Below are positions 25,035-32,802 of a stretch of 64,000 bases of DNA, piece by piece. A model generated the notes under the pieces. It saw only the letters and a list, made by a program, of their open reading frames with translations, did not search any database and was not told the DNA's origin. The translations under genes were made by a program, and so were the position numbers. Source of the DNA: Microbacterium protaetiae (GTDB taxonomy: Bacteria > Actinomycetota > Actinomycetes > Actinomycetales > Microbacteriaceae); the NCBI RefSeq assembly GCF_004135285.1, contig NZ_CP035494.1:1302001-1366000 (forward strand). The letters are read 5' to 3'. How positions within the stretch are numbered: the stretch's first letter is position 1; each line of letters opens with the position of its first letter.

Positions 25035-25547
25035 TCAGTCGCCCGGCTCGGCGCGGTCGTCGAGAACGAGCTGCAGAAACACGAGATCGAGCCAGCGGCC
25101 GAACTTCGCCCCGACCTGCGGCATCCTGCCCACCTCGGTGAAGCCGAGCCGCTCGTGCAGGGCTATCGACCCGGCGTTCTCCGACCCGATGCCGGCGACC
25201 ATGACGTGCTTTCCTGCGGCACGTGCGTGGGCGATGAGCCGCTCCAGCAGCGTGCGGCCCAGGCCCCTGCTGCGCCGATCCGCGCGCACATAGACGGAAT
25301 GCTCGACGGTGAAGCGATACCCCTCCCAGGCGCGCCAGTCACCGTAGGTGGCGTAGCCGATCACGTCGCCGTCGTCTGCGGCGACGAGCACAGGAAACCC
25401 CGCGGTCTGTCGGGCCGCGATCCACGCGCGGCGCTCGTCGGCATCGACGGTGGTCGTGTGCCAGGTGGCGGTGGTGTGCAGCACGGCATCGTTGTAGATC
25501 GCGGCGATGGCTGCGGCATCCGCCGGTGTCGCGTCTCTGATCAGCAT
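25035..25547 (-). CDS. GNAT acetyltransferase, phosphinothricin/methionine-sulfoximine type
   Basis: A 170-residue N-acetyltransferase. The opening MLIRDATPADAAAIAAIYND, the mid segment VEHSVYVRADRRSRGLGRTLLERLI (acetyl-CoA loop RxxGLG) and the ending HERLGFTEVGRMPQVGAKFG are those of the Pat/MnaT group, which acetylates phosphinothricin, methionine sulfoximine or similar amino acids. It lies 27 bp behind the F420-type oxidoreductase gene, likely one unit. Confidence 0.88.
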   Translation of the reverse strand: MLIRDATPADAAAIAAIYNDAVLHTTATWHTTTVDADERRAWIAARQTAGFPVLVAADDGDVIGYATYGDWRAWEGYRFTVEHSVYVRADRRSRGLGRTLLERLIAHARAAGKHVMVAGIGSENAGSIALHERLGFTEVGRMPQVGAKFGRWLDLVFLQLVLDDRAEPGD

Positions 25548-25574
25548 GGCCCGCCCCTTTCGTGCGGGCCCAGG

Positions 25575-25976
25575 CTACTGCCCGGTGGCGCGCTCGATCG
25601 ACATGACGAGGATGACCCGGTCGGCCTTGTCGCCAGGTGGGTTCGTCGACGCGTTGCCGTAGCGGTTCTGCAGCCGTACATAGAAGGCGCCGTCGGGGTC
25701 AGGGACGATCTCGACCAGGCGTCCGGCGACCTCGAGGTAGCGGGTCGGCTGATCGGGATCGACGATCGACAGCGCCATCGACGGGTTGTGCTGCAGGTTG
25801 CGGTATTTCTGGCGCTTCGTCGTGTGGGTGAACCGCACATGCTCGCCGTCGAACTCGAACCACATCGGGTTGACCTGCACGGTGCCATCGGGCCTTACCG
25901 TGCCCAGATGGCCGTACAGCGGCTTCTCGAGCAGGTGCCGGCGACCGGCGGGAAGGATGCGGGAGAGTTCGCTCAT
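25575..25976 (-). CDS. PPOX-class F420-dependent oxidoreductase-like protein
   Basis: A 133-residue split-barrel protein. GHLGTVRPDGTVQVNPMWFEFDGE followed by HTTKRQKYRNLQHNPSMALSIVD is the signature of the Rv1155-like PPOX family, many of which use coenzyme F420. The substrate is unknown. The ATG at 25976 is chosen over one 39 bp upstream since family similarity begins there. It leads the GNAT gene downstream. Confidence 0.83.
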   Translation of the reverse strand: MSELSRILPAGRRHLLEKPLYGHLGTVRPDGTVQVNPMWFEFDGEHVRFTHTTKRQKYRNLQHNPSMALSIVDPDQPTRYLEVAGRLVEIVPDPDGAFYVRLQNRYGNASTNPPGDKADRVILVMSIERATGQ

Positions 25977-26107
25977 GCTTCCACTGTGCCAAACGGCACC
26001 GCGACTCGGCGCCAAGACCGCGCGGCGAGGCGGAACTCGGCGACGTGGCTCGGCTGCGACCTGGCACGTGATCGCCCGGGTAGTGCGCTATCGCCCGGGC
26101 GGCCCGC

Positions 26108-26896
26108 TCACCGCCGCGTTGCGACGATGAGTCGCAGCGAGCCATCGAACGTCGGCTGCGTGCGCAAGTGCCCCCAACGCGCATCCCAGGTGCCGTCGGC
26201 GAGATCGGCGGTGAGTCGGCGCACGAAGCGGGGTTCGACGTCATCGTCGACGAAGCTCCACGCGGAGTTGGCCAGGCGGGCGCCGGGGTCGAGAAGCGCC
26301 TCGGGACGCCCATAGTAGGCCTCACCGAATCCGTCGGTGCAGTCGAGCGGGATGGGCACGGTCGTGACCGAGACGTGGCCGCCCAGTGCCGTTGCGATCT
26401 CGCCCGGCGCCGGAAAGCGCCGCGCCTCGGTGGCGATGATCTCGGGTACGTACTCGTTCAGCCAGTACCGGTCGAGCGCCGCCGGGTCGCAGGTGAGGAT
26501 GACGACCGGCCCCGTCGTGACGCGGCGCATCTCGCGCAGCCCGGCGCCGAGGTCGCTCCACTGGTGCACAGTGAACGAGGCCAGAGCCGCCTCGAAGGCG
26601 TCATCGGCAAAGGGCAGAGCCTCAGCGCTCGCGTCGATGGCTTGCGCGAGCCAGGCCGGACGCTGGGCACGCATGGTGGCGCTGGGTTCGACCGGCGTGA
26701 CGTTTCGATCGGTGGGCTCGTACGAGCCGGCGCCGGCGCCGACGTTGACGATCGTGCGGGCATCGCCGAACGCGGCGGCGACGACCGCGAAGATGCGCGG
26801 GTCGGGCTGCCGGTACGAGGTGTAGTCGCGGCCGATCGCGCCGTAGTCGGCGTCGCCGGCGCTGCCATCGTTCGTGCGGGTCGGGTCATCGATCAT
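26108..26896 (-). CDS. class I SAM-dependent methyltransferase
   Basis: A 262-residue methyltransferase. Motif I reads TIVNVGAGAGSYEP, motif II VEPSATM, and the post-motif region ASAEALPFADDAFEAALASFTVHQW is that of the UbiE/type-11 group. The acceptor substrate cannot be deduced. An in-frame ATG lies 93 bp upstream, but the family match begins at 26896. It lies 115 bp after the efflux pump gene on the same strand, possibly separate. Confidence 0.85.
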   Translation of the reverse strand: MIDDPTRTNDGSAGDADYGAIGRDYTSYRQPDPRIFAVVAAAFGDARTIVNVGAGAGSYEPTDRNVTPVEPSATMRAQRPAWLAQAIDASAEALPFADDAFEAALASFTVHQWSDLGAGLREMRRVTTGPVVILTCDPAALDRYWLNEYVPEIIATEARRFPAPGEIATALGGHVSVTTVPIPLDCTDGFGEAYYGRPEALLDPGARLANSAWSFVDDDVEPRFVRRLTADLADGTWDARWGHLRTQPTFDGSLRLIVATRR

Positions 26897-27012
26897 GCCA
26901 CCACTGTGGCATGGTGTCGCACCCGGTTCCTCCTGCGGCGCAGCGGTGGCGGCGCGATGGTCGTCGTGACCGTTCCGCACCGCCCGCACCGCCCGCCCCT
27001 GGCCGCGACGCC

Positions 27013-28518
27013 CTACCGCTCGCGCGCGACTTGTGCCGCGGCATCCCCCGCCAGAAACTCACCGTCGACGGGCAGCGCCGCCGATTCCGTCTCGGCCAGC
27101 AGCGCCTCGGCCGACACCACGACGCTCTTGCGCGACGAGGTCAGCGCCGCCAGCACGGCCGCTCCCACGGCGACGCCGCACCCGATCAACAGCGAGATAC
27201 GAATGCCGGCCAGCGTCGGCACGGTGTACGGGCCCATCGGCGTGCTCAACTGTGCGAGCACGACACCGAGCACCGCGGCCGACGCCGTGGTGCCGAACGA
27301 CCGCATGAGCGAGTTGAAGCCGTTGGCAGCCGCCTTGTCTTTCGCCGGTGTCGTGGCCATGATCAGAGCCGGCATCGCACCATAGGCGAACCCGACACCT
27401 GCGCTGGCGACCGTGCTGGTGATCATCAGTCCGACCAGCGACCCGGTGACCAGCGTCGAGGCTCCGTAGCCGAGGGCGATGATGATCGAGCCGATGATGA
27501 GCGTGGTCTTGGCGCTGTAGTGGCGCGTGACCCATCCGCCCAGCGGCGAGACCGCCATCATCCCGAGGCCCATCGGAGCCATCCACAGCCCCATCTGCAG
27601 CATCGTCTGTCCGTGTCCATAGCCCGTTTCGACGGGCAGCTGCATGAGTTGCGGAATCACGAGCGACTGCGCATACATAGCGAAGCCGACCAGCACCGAT
27701 GCGAGGTTTGTCAACAGCACGGGCCGGCGGGCCGTCGCCCGCAAATCGACGAGCCGGTGGGGCGTGCGCAGCTCCCACCATCCCCAGATCAGGAACACGA
27801 CGACCGATCCGATCAGCAGCGACAACGTCAGCGTGCTCGTCCAGCCCCATTCCGACCCCTTCGACACGCCCAGCAGCAGCGCGACGACACCGATGGCGAG
27901 CACCACCGCGCCGGCATAGTCGAAGCTGCGGGATGCCGCGGGCCGGGCCCGGTCGCGCGGCACGATGATCCACGAGAACAGAATCGTGAGAGCCGTCAGC
28001 ACCGCCACGACCCAGAACAGCACCCGCCAGCTCGCGTACTGGGCCACACCGGCAGCCAGCGGCAGACCGAGCGCGCCGCCGATGCCCATCGAGGCGCTCA
28101 TCAGCGCCACCGCGCCGTGCACCTTCTCGTGCGGCAGCAGATCGTGCAGCAGGCTGATGCCCAGGGGCACGGTCCCGGCGGCGATCCCCTGCAGCCCGCG
28201 ACCGATGATCATCGGCACGAGCCCGCCCGCAAGCGCACAGACCACCGAGCCGACGAGCATCGGCACAAGGGCGAGCAGCAGGATACGCTTCTTGCCGTAC
28301 ATGTCACCGAGCCGCCCGATGATGGGCGTCGCGACGGCGCCGGCCAGCAGTGTCACGGTGATGACCCACGATGCGTTCGAGCTGCTCGTGTGGAAGATCA
28401 CCGGAAGCTCGGCGATGAGCGGAACCACCAGGGTCTGGGTGAGCGCGCCCAGAATGCCGGCGAACGCCAGCACGGTGATGAGCCGGCCGCTCTTGAGGGG
28501 GGTGGATGCTGCGGTCAT
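27013..28518 (-). CDS. MFS drug efflux transporter, DHA2 (14-helix) type
   Basis: A 501-residue transporter with about 14 hydrophobic segments. Motif A reads GRLGDMYGKKRILL after helix 2 and the helix-5 region GALGLPLAAGVAQYASWRVLFWV carries motif C-like residues. DHA2 pumps export drugs or metabolites by proton antiport. AAGGAG precedes the ATG at 28518. A divergent MarR gene with two operator palindromes in the shared promoter almost certainly controls it. Confidence 0.92.
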   Translation of the reverse strand: MTAASTPLKSGRLITVLAFAGILGALTQTLVVPLIAELPVIFHTSSSNASWVITVTLLAGAVATPIIGRLGDMYGKKRILLLALVPMLVGSVVCALAGGLVPMIIGRGLQGIAAGTVPLGISLLHDLLPHEKVHGAVALMSASMGIGGALGLPLAAGVAQYASWRVLFWVVAVLTALTILFSWIIVPRDRARPAASRSFDYAGAVVLAIGVVALLLGVSKGSEWGWTSTLTLSLLIGSVVVFLIWGWWELRTPHRLVDLRATARRPVLLTNLASVLVGFAMYAQSLVIPQLMQLPVETGYGHGQTMLQMGLWMAPMGLGMMAVSPLGGWVTRHYSAKTTLIIGSIIIALGYGASTLVTGSLVGLMITSTVASAGVGFAYGAMPALIMATTPAKDKAAANGFNSLMRSFGTTASAAVLGVVLAQLSTPMGPYTVPTLAGIRISLLIGCGVAVGAAVLAALTSSRKSVVVSAEALLAETESAALPVDGEFLAGDAAAQVARER

Positions 28519-28537
28519 GTGTCCTCTGCTCCTTCAA

Positions 28538-28570
28538 TGTGCATCATGCACATACTATGCATCATACACA
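28538..28570. promoter_or_regulatory. tandem MarR operators between efflux pump and regulator
   Basis: The perfect palindrome TGTGCATCATGCACA (28538-28552) and a second copy TATGCATCATACACA (28556-28570) differ at two positions and are 18 bp apart centre to centre. Both lie in the 86-bp divergent promoter of the MFS and marR genes, so a bound repressor would block both. A TACACT box (28578-28583) may be the rightward -10. Confidence 0.75.
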
Positions 28571-28604
28571 TTTAAGTTACACTCGAGATACGGAAGGGAA
28601 CGAG

Positions 28605-29057
28605 ATGACGTCGGCGTACGAACGGATCGATCAGGGATTCCTGCTGATCGGGCGCAACTTCACAGACATGACGCGCCGTGCCGGACAACTCGATCGCAGT
28701 GCGATGACACTGCTCGCCTGCCTTGACGCCGGCGGCCCGATGAGCTTGTCGGAACTGAGCACGGTGCTGGGCCGGGATGTCTCCACTCTCAATCGGCAGA
28801 CGGCGGCGCTGCTGCGCGACGACCTGGCCGAGCGCATTCCCGATCCACAGGGCGGTATCGCGCGCAAGTTCCGCATCACGGTGCGGGGTAAGAACCGCCT
28901 CGACGACGAACGCGCGAACAATCGCAAGGCGACGACGCTGCTTCTCGAGGGGTGGACAGACGACGAGATCGAGGGCTTCGCCGCGTCGCTCGAGCGCTTC
29001 AACGCCGCGATCGAAGCCCGCAGCGGCCGACACTGGCCCAGCGCGCGACAGCGGTGA
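28605..29057 (+). CDS. MarR family regulator of the divergent efflux pump
   Basis: A 150-residue winged-helix protein. The recognition helix lies in SLSELSTVLGRDVSTLNRQTAALLRDDLAE and the wing in GGIARKFRITVRGKNRL. GGAAGGGA (28592-28599) five bases before the ATG at 28605 sets the start. It is divergent from the DHA2 pump, with two palindromes between them, the classic arrangement of a drug-sensing local repressor. Confidence 0.9.
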   Translation: MTSAYERIDQGFLLIGRNFTDMTRRAGQLDRSAMTLLACLDAGGPMSLSELSTVLGRDVSTLNRQTAALLRDDLAERIPDPQGGIARKFRITVRGKNRLDDERANNRKATTLLLEGWTDDEIEGFAASLERFNAAIEARSGRHWPSARQR

Positions 29058-29082
29058 GCGGCGGCTCACACGCCATTCCCAG

Positions 29083-29092
29083 CGATATATCG
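29083..29092. promoter_or_regulatory. candidate PadR operator
   Basis: CGATATATCG is a perfect 10-bp palindrome and one of very few AT-rich words in the region. It lies 53 bp before the padR start codon. PadR regulators commonly repress their own promoters by binding AT-centred palindromes, so this is a candidate operator. Confidence 0.45.
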
Positions 29093-29145
29093 TTCACTGT
29101 CGTTACGGCCCCGTTTTCGGGACCCGTCTGAAACGGAGGAACATC

Positions 29146-29718
29146 ATGAACGGTTCACCTATGGGCGGACGACCGGGCGACCCACGCCACGACTTCGGCG
29201 GGGGTCCGGGTCCGTTCGGCTTCGGGCTGTGGGATGCCGTCGGCAATCTGCGTGACGTGTTCGAACAGCGCGGCGGCCCGCGGATGGGTCGTGGCGATGT
29301 GCGGGCGGCGATCCTTGCGCTGCTGCTCGAGCAGCCCATGCACGGCTACCAGTTGATTCAGGAGATCGATGAGCGCTCCGGCGGCTCGTGGAAGCCGAGC
29401 CCGGGCTCGGTGTACCCGACCCTGCAGCTGCTCGCCGATGAGGGACTCGTCGATGTCACCGAGGCAGACGGCAAGAAGACCTACGCGCTGACCGACGCCG
29501 GACGCGAACAGGCCGAAGCCGCCGAGGGCCCGGCCCCCTGGGAGGGCCCGGCCTCCCGCGGCATCGGCCCGAATGCGGCCCTGCCCAAGGCCGGGGCCAA
29601 GCTCGCCCAGGTCGCCATGCAGGTGATGCGCGATGGCACGCCCGCGCAGATCGAGCAGGCGGTGAGCACGCTCGACGACGCGCGGCGCAAGCTCTACGCG
29701 ATCCTCGCGCAGGACTGA
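29146..29718 (+). CDS. PadR family transcriptional regulator
   Basis: A 190-residue regulator. The first 45 residues are Gly/Pro-rich and disordered; the PadR winged helix follows with VRAAILALLLEQPMHGYQLIQEIDERSGGSWKPSPGSVYPTLQLLADEGLV, then a helical dimerisation tail. AACGGAGGA precedes the ATG at 29146. The UbiB-like kinase gene begins 4 bp after its stop, so the two are probably one operon and the kinase is a likely target. Confidence 0.9.
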   Translation: MNGSPMGGRPGDPRHDFGGGPGPFGFGLWDAVGNLRDVFEQRGGPRMGRGDVRAAILALLLEQPMHGYQLIQEIDERSGGSWKPSPGSVYPTLQLLADEGLVDVTEADGKKTYALTDAGREQAEAAEGPAPWEGPASRGIGPNAALPKAGAKLAQVAMQVMRDGTPAQIEQAVSTLDDARRKLYAILAQD

Positions 29719-29722
29719 GCGG

Positions 29723-31462
29723 ATGCCGCACGACGATCCGTCGGCGACACGGCGGCCGGCGGCCGGCTCGCAGCCGCCGGGACGCGGCTCGACCCCGACG
29801 CCGGCGACCCGTGCCCGCTATCGGCGGATCATGCGCTTCGCCCTGCGCTACATGGTGCAGGAGTGGTGGTTCGCCCTCGTCTTGCCGCGGATCGGCCTGG
29901 GTGCGCTGGCCCGCCGCGGGCGTCCCGCGCGGTTCGCCCGCATCGCCGAGCGGTTCCATGCTCTGGCGGTCGACCTCGGCGGTCTCATGATCAAGGTCGG
30001 CCAGTTCCTCTCCTCTCGCCTGGACGTGCTGCCGCCCGAGATCACGAAGGAGCTCGAGTCGTTGCAAGACGAGGTGCCGCCCGTGCCGGTTGCACAGATC
30101 CGCGCGCTGGCCGAGTCCGAGCTCGGTGTGCCCCTCGACCGTGCGTATGCGTTCTTCGATCCCGAACCGGTGGCTGCGGCATCCCTCGGTCAAGTGCATC
30201 GAGCGCGCTTGTCGAATGACGACGCCGCTCAGACCGGATTCGCCGACGTCGTCGTCAAGGTGCAGCGGCCCGGCATCGACGCGATCATCGACGTCGATCT
30301 GAAGGCGCTGCGCCGCATCGCACGGTGGCTGGCCCGCATCGGATTCATCGCGCAGCGCGTGGATCTGCCCGCGCTCGTCGAGGAGTTCGCCGCGACGAGT
30401 CGCGAAGAGGTCGACTATCTGCACGAGGCGGCCAGCGCCGAGCGCTTCCGCGATGCTTTCGCGCACGACGCCGGCGTGGAGGCGCCGGTGCCAGCCTGGG
30501 AGCGCACCACCCGACGCGTGCTGACGCTGTCGGATGTCACCGCGATCAAGATCAACGACATCGCGGCGCTGCGCGCGGCGGGCATCGACCCGAAGGCGGT
30601 GGCCGATGCGCTTGCCAAGGCGATGTTCGATCAGCTTTTTCGAGACGGCCTCTTCCATGCCGATCCGCACCCCGGCAACATCTTCGTGACGCCGCGGCCG
30701 GGCACGCCGCAGGGGTGGGCGCTGACCTTCGTCGACTTCGGGATGATGGGCGAGATCCCCGACACGCTGCGGCGCGGGCTGCAGCAGCTGCTCATCGCCG
30801 TCGCCGCGCGCGACGGCAAGGGCCTGGTCGCCGCGATCAGCGGTATGGGCGTGCTGCTGCCCTCGGCGGATGAAGCCCAGCTCGAGCGCGCGATGAGTGA
30901 GCTTTTCGCGAGGTTCGGCGGTCTGGCGATCTCTGATCTGCAGAGCGTCGACCCGCACGAATTCGAAGACTTCGCGCGCCGCTTCGGCGATGTGATGCGC
31001 GAGATGCCGTTTCAGCTGCCCGAGAACTTCCTGCTCGTGATCCGCGCGGCCTCGGTCACCTCGGGTGTGTGCAGCGCGCTGGATCCGCATTTCAACATGT
31101 GGCAGGCGGTCGAGCCGTATGCCCAGCAGCTCGTGCGCGATCAGGGCAAGAATGTGGTGCGCGACCTCACGCAGCAGGCGGTTCGAATTGCCCGCGTGAC
31201 GGCGGGGCTGCCTCAGCGGCTCGACAATCTGGTGAGCCTGCTCGAGAACGGGCGCCTGAATGCGCAGACGCCGACGATCGACCGACGGATGAACCGGCTC
31301 GAGCGGGCCGCGCGCCGGGTCGTGTCAGCGGTGCTGTTCGCCGGACTGCTGATCGGCGGCATTCTGCTGCATCCCTCTGATGCTGTCTTCGGCGTGGTGC
31401 TCATGGGTGTCTCCGTGCTGCCACTGCTGCACGCGCTGTTCGCCGGCGCCGGTCGGCGCTGA
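29723..31462 (+). CDS. AarF/UbiB (ABC1) family atypical kinase
   Basis: A 579-residue membrane-associated kinase-like protein. The family-specific KxGQ motif is in LMIKVGQFLSSRLDVLPPE, the nucleotide-binding lysine in VVVKVQRPG, the catalytic loop reads FHADPHPGNIF, and the metal motif VDFGMMGE. Two hydrophobic helices close the C-terminus (about 525-575). UbiB proteins support quinone or lipid homeostasis as ATPases. It is co-directional with padR, with a 4-bp gap. Repeats start 8 bp after its stop. Confidence 0.92.
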   Translation: MPHDDPSATRRPAAGSQPPGRGSTPTPATRARYRRIMRFALRYMVQEWWFALVLPRIGLGALARRGRPARFARIAERFHALAVDLGGLMIKVGQFLSSRLDVLPPEITKELESLQDEVPPVPVAQIRALAESELGVPLDRAYAFFDPEPVAAASLGQVHRARLSNDDAAQTGFADVVVKVQRPGIDAIIDVDLKALRRIARWLARIGFIAQRVDLPALVEEFAATSREEVDYLHEAASAERFRDAFAHDAGVEAPVPAWERTTRRVLTLSDVTAIKINDIAALRAAGIDPKAVADALAKAMFDQLFRDGLFHADPHPGNIFVTPRPGTPQGWALTFVDFGMMGEIPDTLRRGLQQLLIAVAARDGKGLVAAISGMGVLLPSADEAQLERAMSELFARFGGLAISDLQSVDPHEFEDFARRFGDVMREMPFQLPENFLLVIRAASVTSGVCSALDPHFNMWQAVEPYAQQLVRDQGKNVVRDLTQQAVRIARVTAGLPQRLDNLVSLLENGRLNAQTPTIDRRMNRLERAARRVVSAVLFAGLLIGGILLHPSDAVFGVVLMGVSVLPLLHALFAGAGRR

Positions 31463-31470
31463 GCGCGGGC

Positions 31471-31556
31471 GTTCAGCTCGCAGGACGACCCGCGCCCAAA
31501 GCCCCGACACGCCGGGCGACACGCCCGGGATCGCCATTCCATCCTGCGAGCCGAAC
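31471..31556. repeat. 86-bp palindromic repeat family, copy C
   Basis: It begins GTTCAGCTCGCAGGAC and ends ATCCTGCGAGCCGAAC. It is in the gene-free stretch 31463-32160 directly behind the AarF gene. The interior differs from copies A and B (GCCATTCC in place of CCAAAAAC), giving a second subfamily shared with copies D and E. Between copies C and D are 176 bp of GC-rich, GGATGCCGC-type low-complexity sequence without a gene. Confidence 0.85.
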
Positions 31557-31732
31557 ACCGGACGCAGCAGCGCGGGCGGATGCCGCGGGGCGGATGCAGC
31601 GGCGCGGGGCGGGATGCCGCAGCACGGGCGGGATGCCGCGGCCCGGGCCGAATACCACGGCGCGGGCCGGATGCCCCAGCGCGAGCGGCGCCTGGCACGG
31701 ACGGCGCCCGGCACCGACAGCGGCCCCCAAGC

Positions 31733-31818
31733 GTTCAGCCCGCAGGACGACCCGCGCCAGCGGCCCCGACACACCGGGCGACACGCCCGGGATCGCCATT
31801 CCATCCTGCGACACGAAC
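31733..31818. repeat. 86-bp palindromic repeat family, copy D
   Basis: Same subfamily as copies C and E, exactly 86 bp, from GTTCAGCCCGCAGGAC to ATCCTGCGACACGAAC. The terminal arms have drifted slightly, and the right arm is less complementary than in copy C. Confidence 0.82.
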
Positions 31819-31869
31819 ACCGGGCGCCACGGCGGGCGAATGCCGCAGCGCGGGCGGCGCCCGGCGGCT

Positions 31870-31920
31870 GGCATCGGCACCGGCATCGGCACCGGCATCG
31901 GCATCGGCATCGACATCGGG
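31870..31920. repeat. hexanucleotide microsatellite (GGCATC/GGCACC)
   Basis: About eight head-to-tail six-base units, mostly GGCATC with GGCACC and GACATC variants, fill the space just before copy E of the 86-bp repeat. Non-coding; likely prone to slippage. Confidence 0.8.
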
Positions 31921-31921
31921 C

Positions 31922-32007
31922 GTTCAGCTCGCAGGACGACCCGCGCCAAAAGCCCCGACACGCCGAGCGACACGCCCGGGATCGCCATTCCATCCTGCGA
32001 GACGAAC
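31922..32007. repeat. 86-bp palindromic repeat family, copy E
   Basis: Third copy in this gap, from GTTCAGCTCGCAGGAC to ATCCTGCGAGACGAAC. After it, 32008-32150 is GC-rich sequence with no gene until a TACCGT box and the DUF1918 start. Confidence 0.83.
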
Positions 32008-32160
32008 CGGACGCCCCGGCGCGGGCGGGATGCCGTGGCACGGCCGTCGGATGCCGCAGCGCGAGCCGGACGCCGCGGCGCGCGGCGCCGGGCGCCCGCC
32101 ACCGAATCGCCCCTGTACGCCGGGGCCGAGTCGTCTTACCGTGGAATCGAGGTGATCAAC

Positions 32161-32349
32161 ATGCGCGCACACATCGGCGATCGCATCCGCGTCCACGGCA
32201 GGACCGTCGACACGGCCGATCGCTCCGGCGATGTCATCGAGGTTCGCGAGCACGACGGCGAGCAGCTGCTCACGGTCCGCTATGACGACGGGCATGAGGC
32301 CGTGCTGTCTCCGGGTTCGGACTGCGAGATCGTCGCGGGCCAGGCCTGA
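32161..32349 (+). CDS. DUF1918 domain protein
   Basis: A 62-residue protein matching the small DUF1918 family: an opening GDRIRVHGRTV, a middle RSGDVIEVREHDGEQLLTVRYDDGHEAVLSPG and no further domain, which is an SH3-like all-beta pattern. GAGGTGA six bases before the ATG at 32161 sets the start over a GTG nine bases upstream. Function unknown. It is convergent with the next gene, ending 1 bp from its stop. Confidence 0.85.
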   Translation: MRAHIGDRIRVHGRTVDTADRSGDVIEVREHDGEQLLTVRYDDGHEAVLSPGSDCEIVAGQA

Positions 32350-32350
32350 C

Positions 32351-32794
32351 TCAGGCCTCGTCGGCGCCGGAGAGGTCTTCGACGCCGACCGGCTGCGTGC
32401 CCACGAAGTTCACGCCGATGCCGTAGCCGGCACCCATCGCGAGATCGCATTCGGCGAAGCGCAGCATCCAGGTGCCGTCCTCCCAGACGACCGCCTCGGG
32501 CACGTCGAACACTTCCGGTCTCAGACCCGCGCGCTCCGCCGCATCCAGTCCCCACGACGGATCGGCGAGCGCGGTCACGAGATACGCGGATGCCGCTTCC
32601 GCGAGCGCCGCGAAATCGGCGATGACGCCCGCCGCGGTCTCGATCGCTTCGTTCGTGGCGGGTCCCGCCGGTTCGACGAGGATGCTGACCGTGCCGCCGC
32701 CGGGAAGATCCGCGGCCCAGCACGCGAAATCATCGGTGACCGCGGTGCTGTGCAGCAGGGTGCCGTGCACGTCGATGGGTCCGGTGAGGTCCAT
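32351..32794 (-). CDS. hypothetical protein downstream of cyclase-like gene
   Basis: A 147-residue acidic soluble protein that I do not recognise. It has alternating beta strands early (MDLTGPIDVHGTLLHSTAVTD) and a helical middle. It begins 8 bp after the stop of the tocopherol-cyclase-like gene and is surely in its operon, so the two may share a pathway. Composition and codon use resemble neighbouring real genes. Confidence 0.7.
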   Translation of the reverse strand: MDLTGPIDVHGTLLHSTAVTDDFACWAADLPGGGTVSILVEPAGPATNEAIETAAGVIADFAALAEAASAYLVTALADPSWGLDAAERAGLRPEVFDVPEAVVWEDGTWMLRFAECDLAMGAGYGIGVNFVGTQPVGVEDLSGADEA

Positions 32795-32802
32795 GCCGAA
32801 AG

